Shown: positions 52,790 through 62,867, counted from the stretch's first letter. The stretch is 64,000 nucleotides of DNA from Yoonia sp. (GCA_029250945.1 JAQXEG010000025.1:1-64000), one strand, 5' to 3'. Numbers and translations: made by a program. The notes: generated by a model from the letters alone, not told the origin.

Positions 52790-54361
52790 ATGACCAATTT
52801 GCGTGACGCTGCGATGAGTTCCAAGGCTTGGCCTTTTGAAGAAGCCCGCCGTCTGCTCAAACGGTATGAAAAGAAGGACCCTGAAAAGGGCTATGTCCTG
52901 TTCGAGACGGGTTATGGCCCATCAGGTCTGCCCCATATCGGCACCTTTGGTGAGGTGGGACGCACAACAATGGTACGCCGCGCGTTTGAGGTGCTGTCTG
53001 ACATCCCGACCAAGCTTTTGTGCTTTTCCGACGATATGGACGGGATGCGCAAAATTCCGGGCAACGTGCCTGATCCATCTGCGTTGGAACCCTATATGCA
53101 GCAGCCATTGACGGCTGTGCCTGATCCGTTTGGGACGCACGACAGTTTTGGCGCGCATATGAATGCCAAACTGAACAGTTTTTTGGACACATTCGGGTTT
53201 GAATATGAATTCGTGAGCGCGACGAATTACTACAAAACGGGCAAAATGGACGAGATCCTTTTGCGGGCGGCGGACAAATACGACGACGTGATGAAAATCA
53301 TGCTCAAGTCCTTGCGCGAAGAACGCCGCGCCACCTATTCCATTTTCCTGCCGATCAGCCCGACGACGGGTCAGGTGCTATACGTGCCGATGAAAAACGT
53401 GACCAAGGACGGGATGATCACGTTTGACGATGTGGACGGGACCGAGGTCACGATGCCTATCACAGGCGGGAACTGTAAACTACAGTGGAAACCTGATTTT
53501 GGGGCGCGCTGGGCGGCGTTGGGCGTTGATTTCGAGATGTATGGCAAGGACCACGCGACCAACACGCCGATCTATGACAACATCTGCCGGACATTGGGTG
53601 GTAAAGCGCCAGAGCATTTCACCTATGAACTGTTCCTTGATGCAGACGGTCACAAGATTTCCAAGACGTCTGGCAATGGCCTGACGATTGACGAATGGTT
53701 GACCTATGCGGCGACAGAATCCCTGTCGTATTTCATGTACCAGAAACCCAAAACGGCGAAGCGAATGCATTTCGATGTGATCCCGAAGGCGGTGGATGAA
53801 TATCACCAACAGCTGCGTGCCTATGCGACGCAAGATGAGGCGGGCAAGCTGAACAATCCGGTGTTCCATATCCACGGTCACAATGTACCTGCTTCTGATA
53901 TGGTTGTTCCGTTTGCCATGCTATTGAATCTCGCGTCCGTATCGGGGGCCGAGGATAAGGATACGCTGTGGGGCTTTATCCAGCGCTACGCGCCAGAGGC
54001 ATCCGCCGCAACGCACCCACAGATGGATCAGGCCGCAGGGTTTGCCGTTCGCTACTACAATGACTTCGTCAAACCGACCAAAGTGTTCCGTGCGCCAACC
54101 GATCAGGAACGCGCTGCAATGCAGGATTTGGCGACACGTCTTAAGGCATGGGATGGCGGCCTTGACGCGGAAGAGTTGCAATCAATGGTTTTTGCAGTCG
54201 GGAAAGACCACGCATTCGACCCGCTGCGCGGTTGGTTCACGGCCCTCTATGAGGTGCTGCTTGGCGCGTCCCAAGGGCCGCGTTTCGGCGGGTTCATCGC
54301 GCTATATGGTGTGGATGAAACCATCGCCTTGATCGATGCACAGCTGGCGGCGACGTCATAA
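52790..54361 (+). CDS. lysK: Class I lysyl-tRNA synthetase (LysK)
   Basis: This 523-residue class I synthetase has the HIGH equivalent [16 protein letters not shown] and the KMSKS equivalent [11 protein letters not shown] near residue 290. Most bacteria use the unrelated class II LysS; class I LysRS is found in archaea and a subset of bacteria including many alphaproteobacteria. It is divergent from the TerB-like gene. ATG 52790 is chosen over GTG 52778, as GAGAGAT precedes it. Confidence 0.93.
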   Translation: MTNLRDAAMSSKAWPFEEARRLLKRYEKKDPEKGYVLFETGYGPSGLPHIGTFGEVGRTTMVRRAFEVLSDIPTKLLCFSDDMDGMRKIPGNVPDPSALEPYMQQPLTAVPDPFGTHDSFGAHMNAKLNSFLDTFGFEYEFVSATNYYKTGKMDEILLRAADKYDDVMKIMLKSLREERRATYSIFLPISPTTGQVLYVPMKNVTKDGMITFDDVDGTEVTMPITGGNCKLQWKPDFGARWAALGVDFEMYGKDHATNTPIYDNICRTLGGKAPEHFTYELFLDADGHKISKTSGNGLTIDEWLTYAATESLSYFMYQKPKTAKRMHFDVIPKAVDEYHQQLRAYATQDEAGKLNNPVFHIHGHNVPASDMVVPFAMLLNLASVSGAEDKDTLWGFIQRYAPEASAATHPQMDQAAGFAVRYYNDFVKPTKVFRAPTDQERAAMQDLATRLKAWDGGLDAEELQSMVFAVGKDHAFDPLRGWFTALYEVLLGASQGPRFGGFIALYGVDETIALIDAQLAATS

Positions 54362-54424
54362 ATTTGAAACTAATCCGTGTCTTCATGCGTAGCTAACTTA
54401 TGGTTACACCGGATGGAGGCACGG

Positions 54425-54820
54425 ATGAGACAGATTTTCGCAGGTATTATCGCGCTGGCGCTAAGCGCGACAGCAGGCTTGGCGCAAAGCGTCGAAGATG
54501 TGATTTCCCAACAATTAGAAGCGTTTAACAATCGTGATGTGCCTAAGGCATTCGGCTATGCCAGCCCCACGATCAAACGTTTGTTCGGCAATCCGGGCAA
54601 CTTTGGATCTATGGTCGCGCAAGGCTATCCGATGGTCTGGGACAACAGTGATGTGCGGTTCCTAGACGTGCGCGAGGCGGGCGGATCACTATTCCAAAAG
54701 GTGCTTGTGCGTGACGCGCAGGGCGGCTTGCACGTGCTCGAATACAAGATGATCCCTGTGCAGGACAGTTGGCAGATTGACGGCGTTCAATTGATGCCAG
54801 CACCCGACGTCGGGGCCTGA
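54425..54820 (+). CDS. DUF4864 family secreted protein
   Basis: This 131-residue protein has a signal peptide (MRQIFAGIIALALSATAGLAQ) followed by a cystatin/NTF2-like domain: VISQQLEAFNNRDVPKAFGYASPTIKRLFG and FQKVLVRDAQGGLHVLEYKMI. This is the layout of DUF4864. The function is unknown. GGAGG lies 5 nt before ATG 54425. A perfect hairpin follows after the stop. Confidence 0.8.
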   Translation: MRQIFAGIIALALSATAGLAQSVEDVISQQLEAFNNRDVPKAFGYASPTIKRLFGNPGNFGSMVAQGYPMVWDNSDVRFLDVREAGGSLFQKVLVRDAQGGLHVLEYKMIPVQDSWQIDGVQLMPAPDVGA

Positions 54821-54827
54821 TCGGAAC

Positions 54828-54848
54828 GGACCACCGTCACGGTGGTCC
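54828..54848 (+). terminator. Perfect hairpin after the DUF4864 gene
   Basis: GGACCACCG-TCA-CGGTGGTCC is a perfect 9-bp stem 7 bp beyond the stop. It lacks a T run. Confidence 0.55.
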
Positions 54849-54942
54849 AAGCATGCCATAACCTTTGGGGGATACCTCTTTTGCCTAATGTCCGGCCGCA
54901 TTGCCCGGACTGTTGCAAAAGATTTTCCCGAAAGGTGTTTTC

Positions 54943-55047
54943 ATGAACAAAGCAATTACTGATGGCGTGGTTTTTATGCCGCTTCCCTTTGCGACAGGCT
55001 TGCCGCGAATTTATGCGTCCACGCGGCATCACCGATTGGAAAGCTAG
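54943..55047 (+). pseudogene. 5' fragment of a beta-helix-type gene
   Basis: GAAAGG lies 7 nt before ATG 54943. The first residues MNKAITDGVVFMPLPFA resemble the start of a Rhodobacteraceae protein family with a right-handed beta-helix, recalled from memory. After FA the sequence changes to TGLPRIYASTRHHRLES and stops at TAG 55045, so the gene is cut after about 17 codons. The DNA past the break encodes, on the opposite strand, the end of a different gene. Confidence 0.45.
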
Positions 55048-55229
55048 CGAATAAGAACACCGACCTGATACGCCCTGCGTCGGCGGTGTGCATATCTACC
55101 CCAATCGTCAATCGGTCAGACACGCCGTATTCGGCATAAAGCGTTGGGTCGTAATGCACAGGAAGGGTTGCGCCGTCCAACAGCAGGAAGTTGTCCCCGG
55201 CTGCGATGAAATAGCAGCCTGGTTCGCGC
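54974..55229 (-). pseudogene. 3' fragment of a putative outer-membrane/beta-barrel type gene
   Basis: A minus-strand frame open from about 55229 to TAA 54974 reads REPGCYFIAAGDNFLLLDGATL...LYAEYGVSDRLTIGVDMHT...VFLFASFPIGD. The alternating strands and the LYAEYGxxDRLTxG motif resemble outer-membrane beta-barrel proteins of Rhodobacterales, but the family is not certain. There is no signal peptide and a TGA lies just upstream, so the N-terminus has been lost. It overlaps the 5' fragment on the plus strand, a sign of a deletion joining two genes tail to head. Confidence 0.45.
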
Positions 55230-55389
55230 GCTCAAGCACCCGTTGATGCGGATTGCCCGCCGCATAAGATCCACACAAAAATGACGATTACATGCAACAC
55301 AACACACATCCCTCTTGGGCTGAACTTGCCAATAGAGGGTTAATGCCGCGTTAAGATTCATAAACGCCGGTCAGAGAATTGTTAACTAA

Positions 55390-55414
55390 TTTACAAAATG
55401 TCAGAGTTTGCAAA
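55390..55414. promoter_or_regulatory. TTTACAAA/TTTGCAAA boxes upstream of acs
   Basis: TTTACAAA (55390-55397) and TTTGCAAA (55407-55414) lie 80-100 bp before the acs start. TTTGCAAA pairs are bound by short-chain-fatty-acyl-CoA regulators of the RamB/ScfR/PccR family. Here the spacer is 9 bp rather than the 4 bp I recall for PccR, so the assignment is tentative. Confidence 0.4.
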
Positions 55415-55492
55415 ATCTGATTGCTTGGAAAACTGATCATTTCCCCACATGATGCCGATCAAAGTAAACACAAGTCCAATCGGGGGACCATC

Positions 55493-57448
55493 ATGTCTGA
55501 CGCCAACTCCACTTTTCCGCCTTCTCAGGCGATTGCCGACGCCGCCCATGTGGATAAGGCCGGATATGACGCGATGTATGCGGCGTCCGTGGCGGATCCA
55601 ACGGCGTTTTGGGCCGAACATGGGAAGCGCGTCGATTGGATGACGCCCTATACCAAGGTTAAGTCTGCGGATTTCACGCTGGGGCAGGTGGATATCAAAT
55701 GGTTTGAGGACGGCACCCTGAACGTCGCGGCCAACTGTATTGACCGGCACCTTGCGACCCGCGGCGATCAAACTGCGATCATCTGGGAACCCGACAGCCC
55801 GTCCGAGGATGCGCTGCATATTACCTATAAACAGCTGCACGAAAACGTCAGCAAATTCGCCAATGTGCTTAAGGACATGGGCGTCGGCAAAGGTGACCGC
55901 GTTGTTATTTACATGCCGATGATCCCGCAGGCCGCTTATGCCATGCTCGCCTCTGCGCGGATTGGCGCGATCCATTCTGTCGTCTTTGCAGGGTTCTCGC
56001 CCGATGCTTTGGCGGCCCGCGTGAACGGGTCAGAGGCCAAGGTTGTGATCACCGCAGATGAGGCCCCGCGCGGCGGCAAAAACACCCCGCTGAAGGTGAA
56101 CGCAGATAAAGCGTTCGAGAAGATTACAGGCGACGCCAAGATGTTGGTCGTTCAGCGCACTGGTGGCGATGTCGCCATGCAAGACGGCCGTGACTACTGG
56201 CTGCACGAGATGGAAGCATCAGTATCTGCCGATTGCCCGCCCACGGAAATGAACGCCGAGGATCCGTTGTTCATCCTTTATACCTCAGGCTCAACCGGTA
56301 TGCCCAAGGGGGTTGTGCACACGTCTGGCGGTTACCTTGTCTATGCGTCGATGACGCACCAATACACGTTTGATTACCACGAGGGTGATATCTTCTGGTG
56401 CACCGCTGATGTGGGTTGGGTCACTGGCCACAGCTATATCGTCTATGGTCCGCTTGCCAATGGTGCGACGACTGTGATGTTCGAAGGGGTGCCAACGTAC
56501 CCCGATGCAGGCCGTTTCTGGCAGGTTTGCGCCAAGCACAAGGTCAACCAGTTCTATACTGCGCCCACAGCCATTCGTGCGCTAATGGGGCAGGGCAACA
56601 GCTTTGTCGAAGAACATGATCTAAGCGATCTGCGCCTGCTTGGCACCGTGGGTGAGCCGATCAACCCAGAGGCATGGCATTGGTACAACGACGTCGTGGG
56701 CAAGGGAAATTGCCCGATCGTCGACACATGGTGGCAAACCGAAACAGGCGGCCACCTGATGACCCCGCTTCCGGGTGCGACCGCGACCAAGCCCGGGTCC
56801 TGCACCCTGCCATTCTTTGGCATTGAGCCTGTGATTTTGGAACCAACATCCGGCGAGGAATTGTCTGACACCGCCACCGAAGGCGTGTTGTGCATCAAAG
56901 ACAGCTGGCCCGGCCAAATGCGCAGCGTCTGGGGCGACCATGACCGGTTCGAAAAAACCTATTTCAGCGACTACAAAGGGTACTACTTTACCGGCGACGG
57001 CTGCCGCCGTGATGAAGACGGGTACTACTGGATCACGGGCCGCGTTGATGACGTGATTAACGTATCGGGTCACCGCATGGGCACAGCCGAAGTCGAAAGC
57101 GCGCTGGTCGCGCACCCCAAGGTCGCGGAATCCGCTGTTGTCGGTTACCCGCATGATATCAAGGGGCAGGGAATTTATGCCTATGTGACCCTGATGGGCG
57201 GCGAAGAACCATCAGATGACCTGCGCAAGGAATTGGAAACATGGGTCCGGTCCGAGATTGGGCCAATTGCCAAGCCTGACTTGATCCAATGGGCGCCAGG
57301 TCTGCCAAAAACACGCTCTGGCAAGATCATGCGCCGTATTCTGCGCAAAATCGCAGAGGATGATTTTGGCGCGCTGGGTGATACATCCACCTTGGCCGAT
57401 CCGTCGGTCGTGGACGATCTGATCGCAAACCGTATGAACAAGGGCTAA
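55493..57448 (+). CDS. acs: Acetyl-CoA synthetase (Acs)
   Basis: This 651-residue AMP-forming ligase has the phosphate loop [19 protein letters not shown] near residue 265, the WWQTETGG motif near 415, and the acetylatable C-terminal lysine in [11 protein letters not shown] near 610. It activates acetate to acetyl-CoA for growth and for salvage. ATG 55493 with GGGGGAC upstream is 24 codons inside the track ORF. The lysine motif implies control by reversible acetylation, as in other Acs. Confidence 0.95.
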   Translation: MSDANSTFPPSQAIADAAHVDKAGYDAMYAASVADPTAFWAEHGKRVDWMTPYTKVKSADFTLGQVDIKWFEDGTLNVAANCIDRHLATRGDQTAIIWEPDSPSEDALHITYKQLHENVSKFANVLKDMGVGKGDRVVIYMPMIPQAAYAMLASARIGAIHSVVFAGFSPDALAARVNGSEAKVVITADEAPRGGKNTPLKVNADKAFEKITGDAKMLVVQRTGGDVAMQDGRDYWLHEMEASVSADCPPTEMNAEDPLFILYTSGSTGMPKGVVHTSGGYLVYASMTHQYTFDYHEGDIFWCTADVGWVTGHSYIVYGPLANGATTVMFEGVPTYPDAGRFWQVCAKHKVNQFYTAPTAIRALMGQGNSFVEEHDLSDLRLLGTVGEPINPEAWHWYNDVVGKGNCPIVDTWWQTETGGHLMTPLPGATATKPGSCTLPFFGIEPVILEPTSGEELSDTATEGVLCIKDSWPGQMRSVWGDHDRFEKTYFSDYKGYYFTGDGCRRDEDGYYWITGRVDDVINVSGHRMGTAEVESALVAHPKVAESAVVGYPHDIKGQGIYAYVTLMGGEEPSDDLRKELETWVRSEIGPIAKPDLIQWAPGLPKTRSGKIMRRILRKIAEDDFGALGDTSTLADPSVVDDLIANRMNKG

Positions 57449-57455
57449 GGCCCAT

Positions 57456-57476
57456 GGCGGGCTGTGATGGCCCGCC
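57456..57476. terminator. Bidirectional terminator between acs and the hemerythrin gene
   Basis: GGCGGGC and GCCCGCC form a perfect stem around TGTGATG, 7 bp after acs and 2 bp before the end of the convergent gene. T runs are lacking. Confidence 0.6.
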
Positions 57477-57478
57477 GA

Positions 57479-58048
57479 CTACCCCATATCGGGGGCGCCG
57501 AATTTCAGGATAACGGGCACGATCAGCTCTTCCTCGTCGTTGAGGTGGCGATCAAGCAACCGTTCCAAACTAACCAGTTTATCGCGAAAAATTCCGGTGG
57601 CATCGTGCATTTTGCGCGCATCATCGCGCCGTTGCAGCACGTCATTCGCCGTCTCGACGAACGTATTCAGATGCCCGTCGATGGCATGGTGATCCTTGTC
57701 CAGAATATCAAATCCGACCTCGATCCGTTTGTCTTGGGTCGCCAATTGGGGGAAATAATAGGTGTCCTCAATCGTGTGATGTTCATGTAGCCCGTTTACA
57801 AACATACCGCCATAGCGCGACAGGCGACCGGCAAAATGATCAGGCGCAAGCTGTGCATCCAACAGGCGTTCCGCATCCGATTTCATATCCGCAACGATGC
57901 GCCGGAACATCAAATGCCGGTCCAGCCAAAACTTGATCAGGTCGTTGAACCCCGGGTCAGCGGCCCAATCCAGCCGTGGATATTCGGCCAGCAACACCCG
58001 CAATGCATCTGGCAAACCGCTACGTGTTTCGAGTGCAAGTTCAGTCAT
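57479..58048 (-). CDS. Hemerythrin-domain protein
   Basis: This 189-residue four-helix protein has the metal ligands of the hemerythrin/HHE family: RHLMFRRIVADM, the HEHHTIEDTYYFP motif near residue 92, LDKDHHAIDGHLN near 117, and RHLNDEEELIVPVI at the end. It could sense or store O2, NO or iron. Its ATG directly follows the LysR-type gene stop, so the two are co-transcribed. Confidence 0.85.
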   Translation of the reverse strand: MTELALETRSGLPDALRVLLAEYPRLDWAADPGFNDLIKFWLDRHLMFRRIVADMKSDAERLLDAQLAPDHFAGRLSRYGGMFVNGLHEHHTIEDTYYFPQLATQDKRIEVGFDILDKDHHAIDGHLNTFVETANDVLQRRDDARKMHDATGIFRDKLVSLERLLDRHLNDEEELIVPVILKFGAPDMG

Positions 58049-58882
58049 TTATCTGATCCCTTCTGCTGCCAGAACATCGTTGAACCATGGCCAGCCATCA
58101 CGTGTCACCTTGCGCGTCACCACATAGGCATCGCGGCTAAATGCAGGTGCTTCAAGAGGAAAGAGCGTCGTTTCAAGATGTGGGGCCACCAGCCTGCGCG
58201 GCAGATAGGCCGACCCGCCATGGGTCAAGATATGATCCAACCCAAGCGTGGCGGTCCCAAAGCTGAGCCGCGCTGTCCCCGCATCAGCATAGGCCGCCGC
58301 ATGTGCGCGGCCGAATGCATCACCGGCTTCGACAAACACATAGCCATCGTGGAACCGGATCGGCGCATCGGGGTCACTGGCCACAAGGATCAGATCATCG
58401 GTGCTTATTGGATCGGTCATGTCGCTGGACCGCGTGCTTGGCCAATAGGTCACTGATAGATCAACCAGCCCGTGATCTTGCCAATGGGCCAGATCGTGCT
58501 GTCCACCGGTCCAAATCGACAGCGCGATATGCGGTTGCGTGCTGCGGATGTGATCAAAAATGCGCGCCCCAAGGTCGGGCCATAGATCGGGGTGGCAGGC
58601 CATGTTGCAAACCGATTGCATCCCGTCGGGCAGGGCGGTTTCTTGGCGTGCTTGTTGCCAAAGGTCGCTGATCGTGGCGGCGTAACGCTGCAACCGCACA
58701 CCCGCTGCTGTCAGGGTCGTGCCGGATTTTTGGCGGTGCATCAACTGCTGACCCAAATCATCCTCTAGCGTCTTTAGGCGCGCCGTGACCGTTGATTGGG
58801 TGACATTCAACGCCTCTGACGCTCGGACAAGGCTGCCTGTTTCGATAATCGTCAGAAATGTGCGCAGTGCGATTAAATTCAT
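58049..58882 (-). CDS. LysR-family transcriptional regulator
   Basis: This 277-residue protein has an N-terminal winged helix (LIALRTFLTIIETGSLVRASEALNVTQSTVTARLKTLED) and a substrate-binding domain. ATG 58882 has AAGGTG upstream; the track start 58987 overlaps the divergent ALDH gene. It faces the catabolic operon across a 97-bp gap that holds a perfect CAAAATATTTTG palindrome, so it is the likely regulator of that operon. Confidence 0.88.
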   Translation of the reverse strand: MNLIALRTFLTIIETGSLVRASEALNVTQSTVTARLKTLEDDLGQQLMHRQKSGTTLTAAGVRLQRYAATISDLWQQARQETALPDGMQSVCNMACHPDLWPDLGARIFDHIRSTQPHIALSIWTGGQHDLAHWQDHGLVDLSVTYWPSTRSSDMTDPISTDDLILVASDPDAPIRFHDGYVFVEAGDAFGRAHAAAYADAGTARLSFGTATLGLDHILTHGGSAYLPRRLVAPHLETTLFPLEAPAFSRDAYVVTRKVTRDGWPWFNDVLAAEGIR

Positions 58883-58909
58883 AAGTTCACCTTTTTCGAA
58901 TGATATATG

Positions 58910-58921
58910 CAAAATATTTTG
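58910..58921. promoter_or_regulatory. Palindrome CAAAATATTTTG in the LysR/ALDH intergenic region
   Basis: A perfect 12-bp palindrome lies 27 bp upstream of the LysR-type ATG and 58 bp upstream of the ALDH ATG. It fits a LysR-type binding box in position and symmetry. Confidence 0.5.
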
Positions 58922-58979
58922 TTTTTCCAAATCGAAATTCTTGCCTAGTTTTGCGTGTGAATCGTAAAGTGGGGACAAG

Positions 58980-60455
58980 ATGACCAAAGTGACAGACTAT
59001 CAAATGCTGATCGGTGGGGCTTGGGTCGATGCATCCGATGGCGCGCGGTTTAACAGTGTGAACCCAGCAACCGGCGCGATCTGGTCCACCGTGCCAGAGG
59101 CGACAGCGCAGGACGTGGATACCGCCATGCAGGCCGCTCATGCCGCGCTTGATGGCCCGTGGGGCGAGATGACGGCGACACAACGTGGTAAGGCGCTTGG
59201 CCGTTTGGCCGATTTGCTGGCTGAAAATTCCGAACATATTGGTCGGATTGAAACGACTGATACGGGCAAGATGTTCTCTGAAACAGCTTGGCAGTCGAAA
59301 TACATCGCGGAGTTTTTGCATTTCTACGCAGGTGCCGCCGACAAGGTGCATGGTGAAACCCTGCCCATCGACAAGCCCGACATGTTTGTGTTCACAGACC
59401 GCGAACCGCTCGGTGTGATCGCAGCCGTTGTGCCATGGAACAGCCAGATGTTCCTGTCTGCGGTGAAAATCGGACCTGCCTTGGCTGCGGGTAATACGAT
59501 TGTGCTCAAGGCGTCGGAACACGCGTCCGCCCCCCTGTTAGAGTTTGGCAAGCTTGCAGCGCAGGCCGGTATCCCCGACGGTGTGATCAACGTCGTCACA
59601 GGCCACGCCGCACCCTGTGGTCAGGTGCTGACTTCGCATCCGTTGGTGGCCAAGGTCGCGTTTACCGGTGGCCCCAATGCGGCCCGTCATATCGTGCGCA
59701 ACGCGGCCGAAAACTTTGCCGAAGTTTCACTGGAACTAGGCGGCAAATCCCCGTTTATCGTGTTCGACGACGCCAATATCGAAAGCGCTGTAAATGGCTC
59801 CATCGCGGGGATTTTCGGGGCGACGGGGCAATCGTGCGTGGCCGGATCGCGGCTATATCTGCACGCGGATATCGCAGATGAATTCCTATCCCGCATGACC
59901 AAGATCGCGAAAAACATTCGCATCGGTGATCCCCAAGATGCGGACACCGAAATGGGTCCGCTGTGTACGCAAGGACAGTTGGACAATGTGCAAGCGCAGG
60001 TTGCCTTGGCGCAGGTTGAGGGCGGCACTGTGCTATGTGGTGGTAAACAGCCCGCTTTGGGTGGCCTTTATTACGAGCCGACGATCATCGATTGCCCGCG
60101 TCAGGATATGACAATTGTTGATACCGAATTGTTTGGTCCTGTGCTGGCCGTCCAGCGGTTCAGAACAGAGGCTGAGGCACTGACCCTTGCCAATGACACC
60201 CAGCACGGGTTGGCCGCCGGGATTTTTACGCGCGATAGTACGCGGTCCCTGCGCATGTCCAAGAAAATTCGCGCGGGTATCGTTTGGGTCAACACCTATC
60301 GCGCCATCAGTCCGATCGCGGCCTTCGGTGGCATGAAGAACAGCGGCTACGGGCGCGAAAGTGGCTTTCAGGCGCTCCATGCCTACACGCGTCCAAAAAC
60401 GGTCTGGATGAATATGTCCGACGATCCCATCGCCAATCCATTTAAGCCACGGTGA
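58980..60455 (+). CDS. Aldehyde dehydrogenase family protein
   Basis: This 491-residue NAD(P)-dependent enzyme has the catalytic Glu in SLELGGKSPFIVF near residue 255, the catalytic Cys in GATGQSCVAGSR near 290 and the oxyanion asparagine in VVPWNSQMF near 157. It is the first gene of the LysR-facing operon and is followed 4 bp later by an LLM-class flavin enzyme. The expected job is oxidation of an aldehyde released by a later or earlier pathway step. Confidence 0.9.
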   Translation: MTKVTDYQMLIGGAWVDASDGARFNSVNPATGAIWSTVPEATAQDVDTAMQAAHAALDGPWGEMTATQRGKALGRLADLLAENSEHIGRIETTDTGKMFSETAWQSKYIAEFLHFYAGAADKVHGETLPIDKPDMFVFTDREPLGVIAAVVPWNSQMFLSAVKIGPALAAGNTIVLKASEHASAPLLEFGKLAAQAGIPDGVINVVTGHAAPCGQVLTSHPLVAKVAFTGGPNAARHIVRNAAENFAEVSLELGGKSPFIVFDDANIESAVNGSIAGIFGATGQSCVAGSRLYLHADIADEFLSRMTKIAKNIRIGDPQDADTEMGPLCTQGQLDNVQAQVALAQVEGGTVLCGGKQPALGGLYYEPTIIDCPRQDMTIVDTELFGPVLAVQRFRTEAEALTLANDTQHGLAAGIFTRDSTRSLRMSKKIRAGIVWVNTYRAISPIAAFGGMKNSGYGRESGFQALHAYTRPKTVWMNMSDDPIANPFKPR

Positions 60456-60459
60456 CATC

Positions 60460-61494
60460 ATGAAATTTCACATCGCAATTAACCTTGAGCGTATGAACGC
60501 GCAGACCGAGATGGCCGCCGTGCGCGACCATGTGATCGACATGATCCAGATGGCCGATAAGGCCGGGTTTGAGGTGGCTTGGGCCGCCGAACACCACGCA
60601 CTAGAGATGACAATCGCGCCCAATCCGTTCCAGATCATGACGTGGTGGGCCGATCATACGGAAAACATCCGACTTGGTTGTGGCGTCGCCAACGCATCCT
60701 ATTGGCACCCGATCAACTTAGCGGGCGAGGCGGCGATGGTTGATCTGTTGTCTGGCGGACGGTTAGAGCTTGGCCTTGGGTCCGGCGCATATCAGCGGGA
60801 ATTTGACCGGATGCGCCCCGGTCTTGATCAAAAAGACAGTCACAAATACATGCAGGAAATGCTGCCGCTTGTGCGTGAGCTGTGGCAAGGTGACGTCGAA
60901 CATAACGGCGAAAACTGGCAGTTCCCTAAGGCGACATCATGCCCCAAACCTGTGCAAGACACCGTGCCTATGTGGGTCGCCGCCCGGTCGCCCGCGACGT
61001 TTGACTACGCGGTCGCCAACGACTGCAACGTTATGTGCTGGCCGCTGACCATGCCCTTTGCCGAGGCCGAAAAATATAAAGCCCAACTTGACGCATCCAT
61101 CGATAAGGCGGGCGGCTGGGACGGCACGTTTGCCCTGATGCGGCACACGGCGGTTTACGACAATGCAGATGATCGCACCGCCGTTATGGGTGCTATCCGC
61201 AACGTGCTTGGCCAGTTTGGCAATCTGATGATGAAAAAGGGTGACGTGCAAAACGGCTTCCCTGATCCGGTGCCATTTGAAGAGCTGAAAGGTAACGTGC
61301 GAATCGAGCCGACAATGCTGGAAGAAAACCTGATGTTCGGTGACCCCGACACAGTGATCGAAAAACTACACGGGTATGAGGCGCTTGGCGTCGATGCCTT
61401 CATTTATTACGCGTCCATGGGGCTGGATATGGAGGTGCAGAAGCGATCCCTGCAACTGTTTATCGACCGTGTGATGCCCGAATTTGCCAATTAA
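60460..61494 (+). CDS. LLM class flavin-dependent oxidoreductase
   Basis: This 344-residue TIM-barrel protein of the bacterial luciferase-like family has WAAEHHALEMTIAPNP near residue 40 and GRLELGLGSGAYQREFDRM near 105. Family members are FMN- or F420-dependent monooxygenases or reductases. It probably oxidises the operon's substrate. No flavin reductase partner is visible in the window. Confidence 0.86.
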   Translation: MKFHIAINLERMNAQTEMAAVRDHVIDMIQMADKAGFEVAWAAEHHALEMTIAPNPFQIMTWWADHTENIRLGCGVANASYWHPINLAGEAAMVDLLSGGRLELGLGSGAYQREFDRMRPGLDQKDSHKYMQEMLPLVRELWQGDVEHNGENWQFPKATSCPKPVQDTVPMWVAARSPATFDYAVANDCNVMCWPLTMPFAEAEKYKAQLDASIDKAGGWDGTFALMRHTAVYDNADDRTAVMGAIRNVLGQFGNLMMKKGDVQNGFPDPVPFEELKGNVRIEPTMLEENLMFGDPDTVIEKLHGYEALGVDAFIYYASMGLDMEVQKRSLQLFIDRVMPEFAN

Positions 61495-61503
61495 GGAAGA
61501 CCA

Positions 61504-62100
61504 ATGACTGTAGAAATTCGCCGCACGCTGACGACTGTGCAACACACATTTATCGAAGGTGGCAAGACGGTTGAAAAACCGACCCTGCTAGTCGCCGCAA
61601 TGGCGATTATCAAGAACCCTTGGGCAGGTCAGGGTTATGTCGAAAACCTGCGCCCCGAAATCCAAAGCCACGGCCCCGTGCTTGGCAAGCTGCTGACCGA
61701 GATGATCCTTAAGGAAACAGGCGGCGATGTCGAAGGTTACGGCAAGGCGTCCGTCGTCGGCATGGGCGGCGAGACGGAGCATGCCCAAGCGTTGACCCAC
61801 ACGCTTTGGTTCGGGAACCAATACCGCGACGCGGTGGATGCAAAAACCTATCTGGTGTTCGCCAACACACGCGGCGCTGCTGGCACGTCGTTGATGATCC
61901 CGTTGATGCACAAGCACGACGGCGGATTGCGCGACTATTACCAGACGATCCACACGTCGATCCCCGACGCCCCGGCCGAGGATGAAATCATCGTCGCCCT
62001 TGGCGCATCCATCGGTGGGCACCCGAACCACCGGATCGGCAACCGTTACGAAGACCTTAAGGAAATGGGCCACGATGTCGACAACCCAGCCGGTGTTTAA
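61504..62100 (+). CDS. Amino acid synthesis family protein (DUF1185)
   Basis: This 198-residue protein matches DUF1185, with KPTLLVAAMAIIKNPWAGQGYVE near residue 25, GKASVVGMGGETEHAQALTHTLWFG near 80 and GGHPNHRIGNRYEDL at the C-terminus. I recall a published structure of this family showing a chorismate-mutase-like fold; the reaction is not established. It sits in a catabolic cluster between the LLM enzyme and an alpha/beta hydrolase and overlaps the latter by 26 bp. Confidence 0.85.
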   Translation: MTVEIRRTLTTVQHTFIEGGKTVEKPTLLVAAMAIIKNPWAGQGYVENLRPEIQSHGPVLGKLLTEMILKETGGDVEGYGKASVVGMGGETEHAQALTHTLWFGNQYRDAVDAKTYLVFANTRGAAGTSLMIPLMHKHDGGLRDYYQTIHTSIPDAPAEDEIIVALGASIGGHPNHRIGNRYEDLKEMGHDVDNPAGV

Positions 62101-62866
62101 CGGCACGTCCTATGATCTGACCGGTCCCGTGGATGCGCCTGTTGTGGTGCTCATCCACGGGCTTGGCCTGTGTCGCGATGTGTTCGCGGATATTCTGCCC
62201 GCATTCGCAGACTTTCGCGTTCTGTCCTATGATCTCTACGGTCACGGCGCGTCCGCGCCGCCACCCAACACCGCGTCGCTGACAGTCTATGCGGATCAGC
62301 TGGCGGGGTTGATGGGGCATCTTGGGATCGCATCCGCGCACATCGTCGGGTTTTCCATCGGCGGCATGATTAACCGGCGGTTTGCGCTGGATCATCCACA
62401 GTTAGTGAAATCACTAACTATCCTGAACTCCCCCCATGATCGGGGTACAGACGCCCAAGCAGTGGTTGAGGCGCGCGCAAAATCCGTGCGCGACCAAGGG
62501 GCATTTTCAACCTTTGACGCCGCACTCGCGCGGTGGTTCACGCCTGCGTATCTGGCGACTGGCACAGGTCCGGCCTTGGTGCGGCAATGGCGCGAAGTCG
62601 TTGACGCCGAAAGCTATGCCCAAGCCGCGTGGGTTCTGGCCAACGGCGTTGTTGAACTGACGGGCAGGGACGGTGAAATCACCGCGCCGACCCTTGTGAT
62701 GACATGCGAAAACGACAGTGGCAGCACGCCAAATATGTCCCATAACATCACCGCCGACATCCTGAACGCGCGGACAATCATCGTGCCTGACCTACAGCAT
62801 CTCGGTCTTATGGAAGATCCCGATGCTTTTAGCGCACCCATCCTCACCTTCCTGAAAGGGTCTTGA
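62075..62866 (+). CDS. Alpha/beta hydrolase
   Basis: This 263-residue protein has the oxyanion motif VVVLIHGLGLCRDVF near residue 25, the nucleophile elbow GFSIGGM near 91, the acidic residue region TLVMTCENDSG near 205 and the catalytic His in PDLQHLGLMED near 240. The family resembles carboxylesterase/lactonase 3-oxoadipate enol-lactonase types. ATG 62075 lies inside the end of the DUF1185 gene; the track start 61982 is unlikely. It would hydrolyse an ester, lactone or carbamoyl intermediate. Confidence 0.87.
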   Translation: MSTTQPVFNGTSYDLTGPVDAPVVVLIHGLGLCRDVFADILPAFADFRVLSYDLYGHGASAPPPNTASLTVYADQLAGLMGHLGIASAHIVGFSIGGMINRRFALDHPQLVKSLTILNSPHDRGTDAQAVVEARAKSVRDQGAFSTFDAALARWFTPAYLATGTGPALVRQWREVVDAESYAQAAWVLANGVVELTGRDGEITAPTLVMTCENDSGSTPNMSHNITADILNARTIIVPDLQHLGLMEDPDAFSAPILTFLKGS

Positions 62867-62867
62867 A

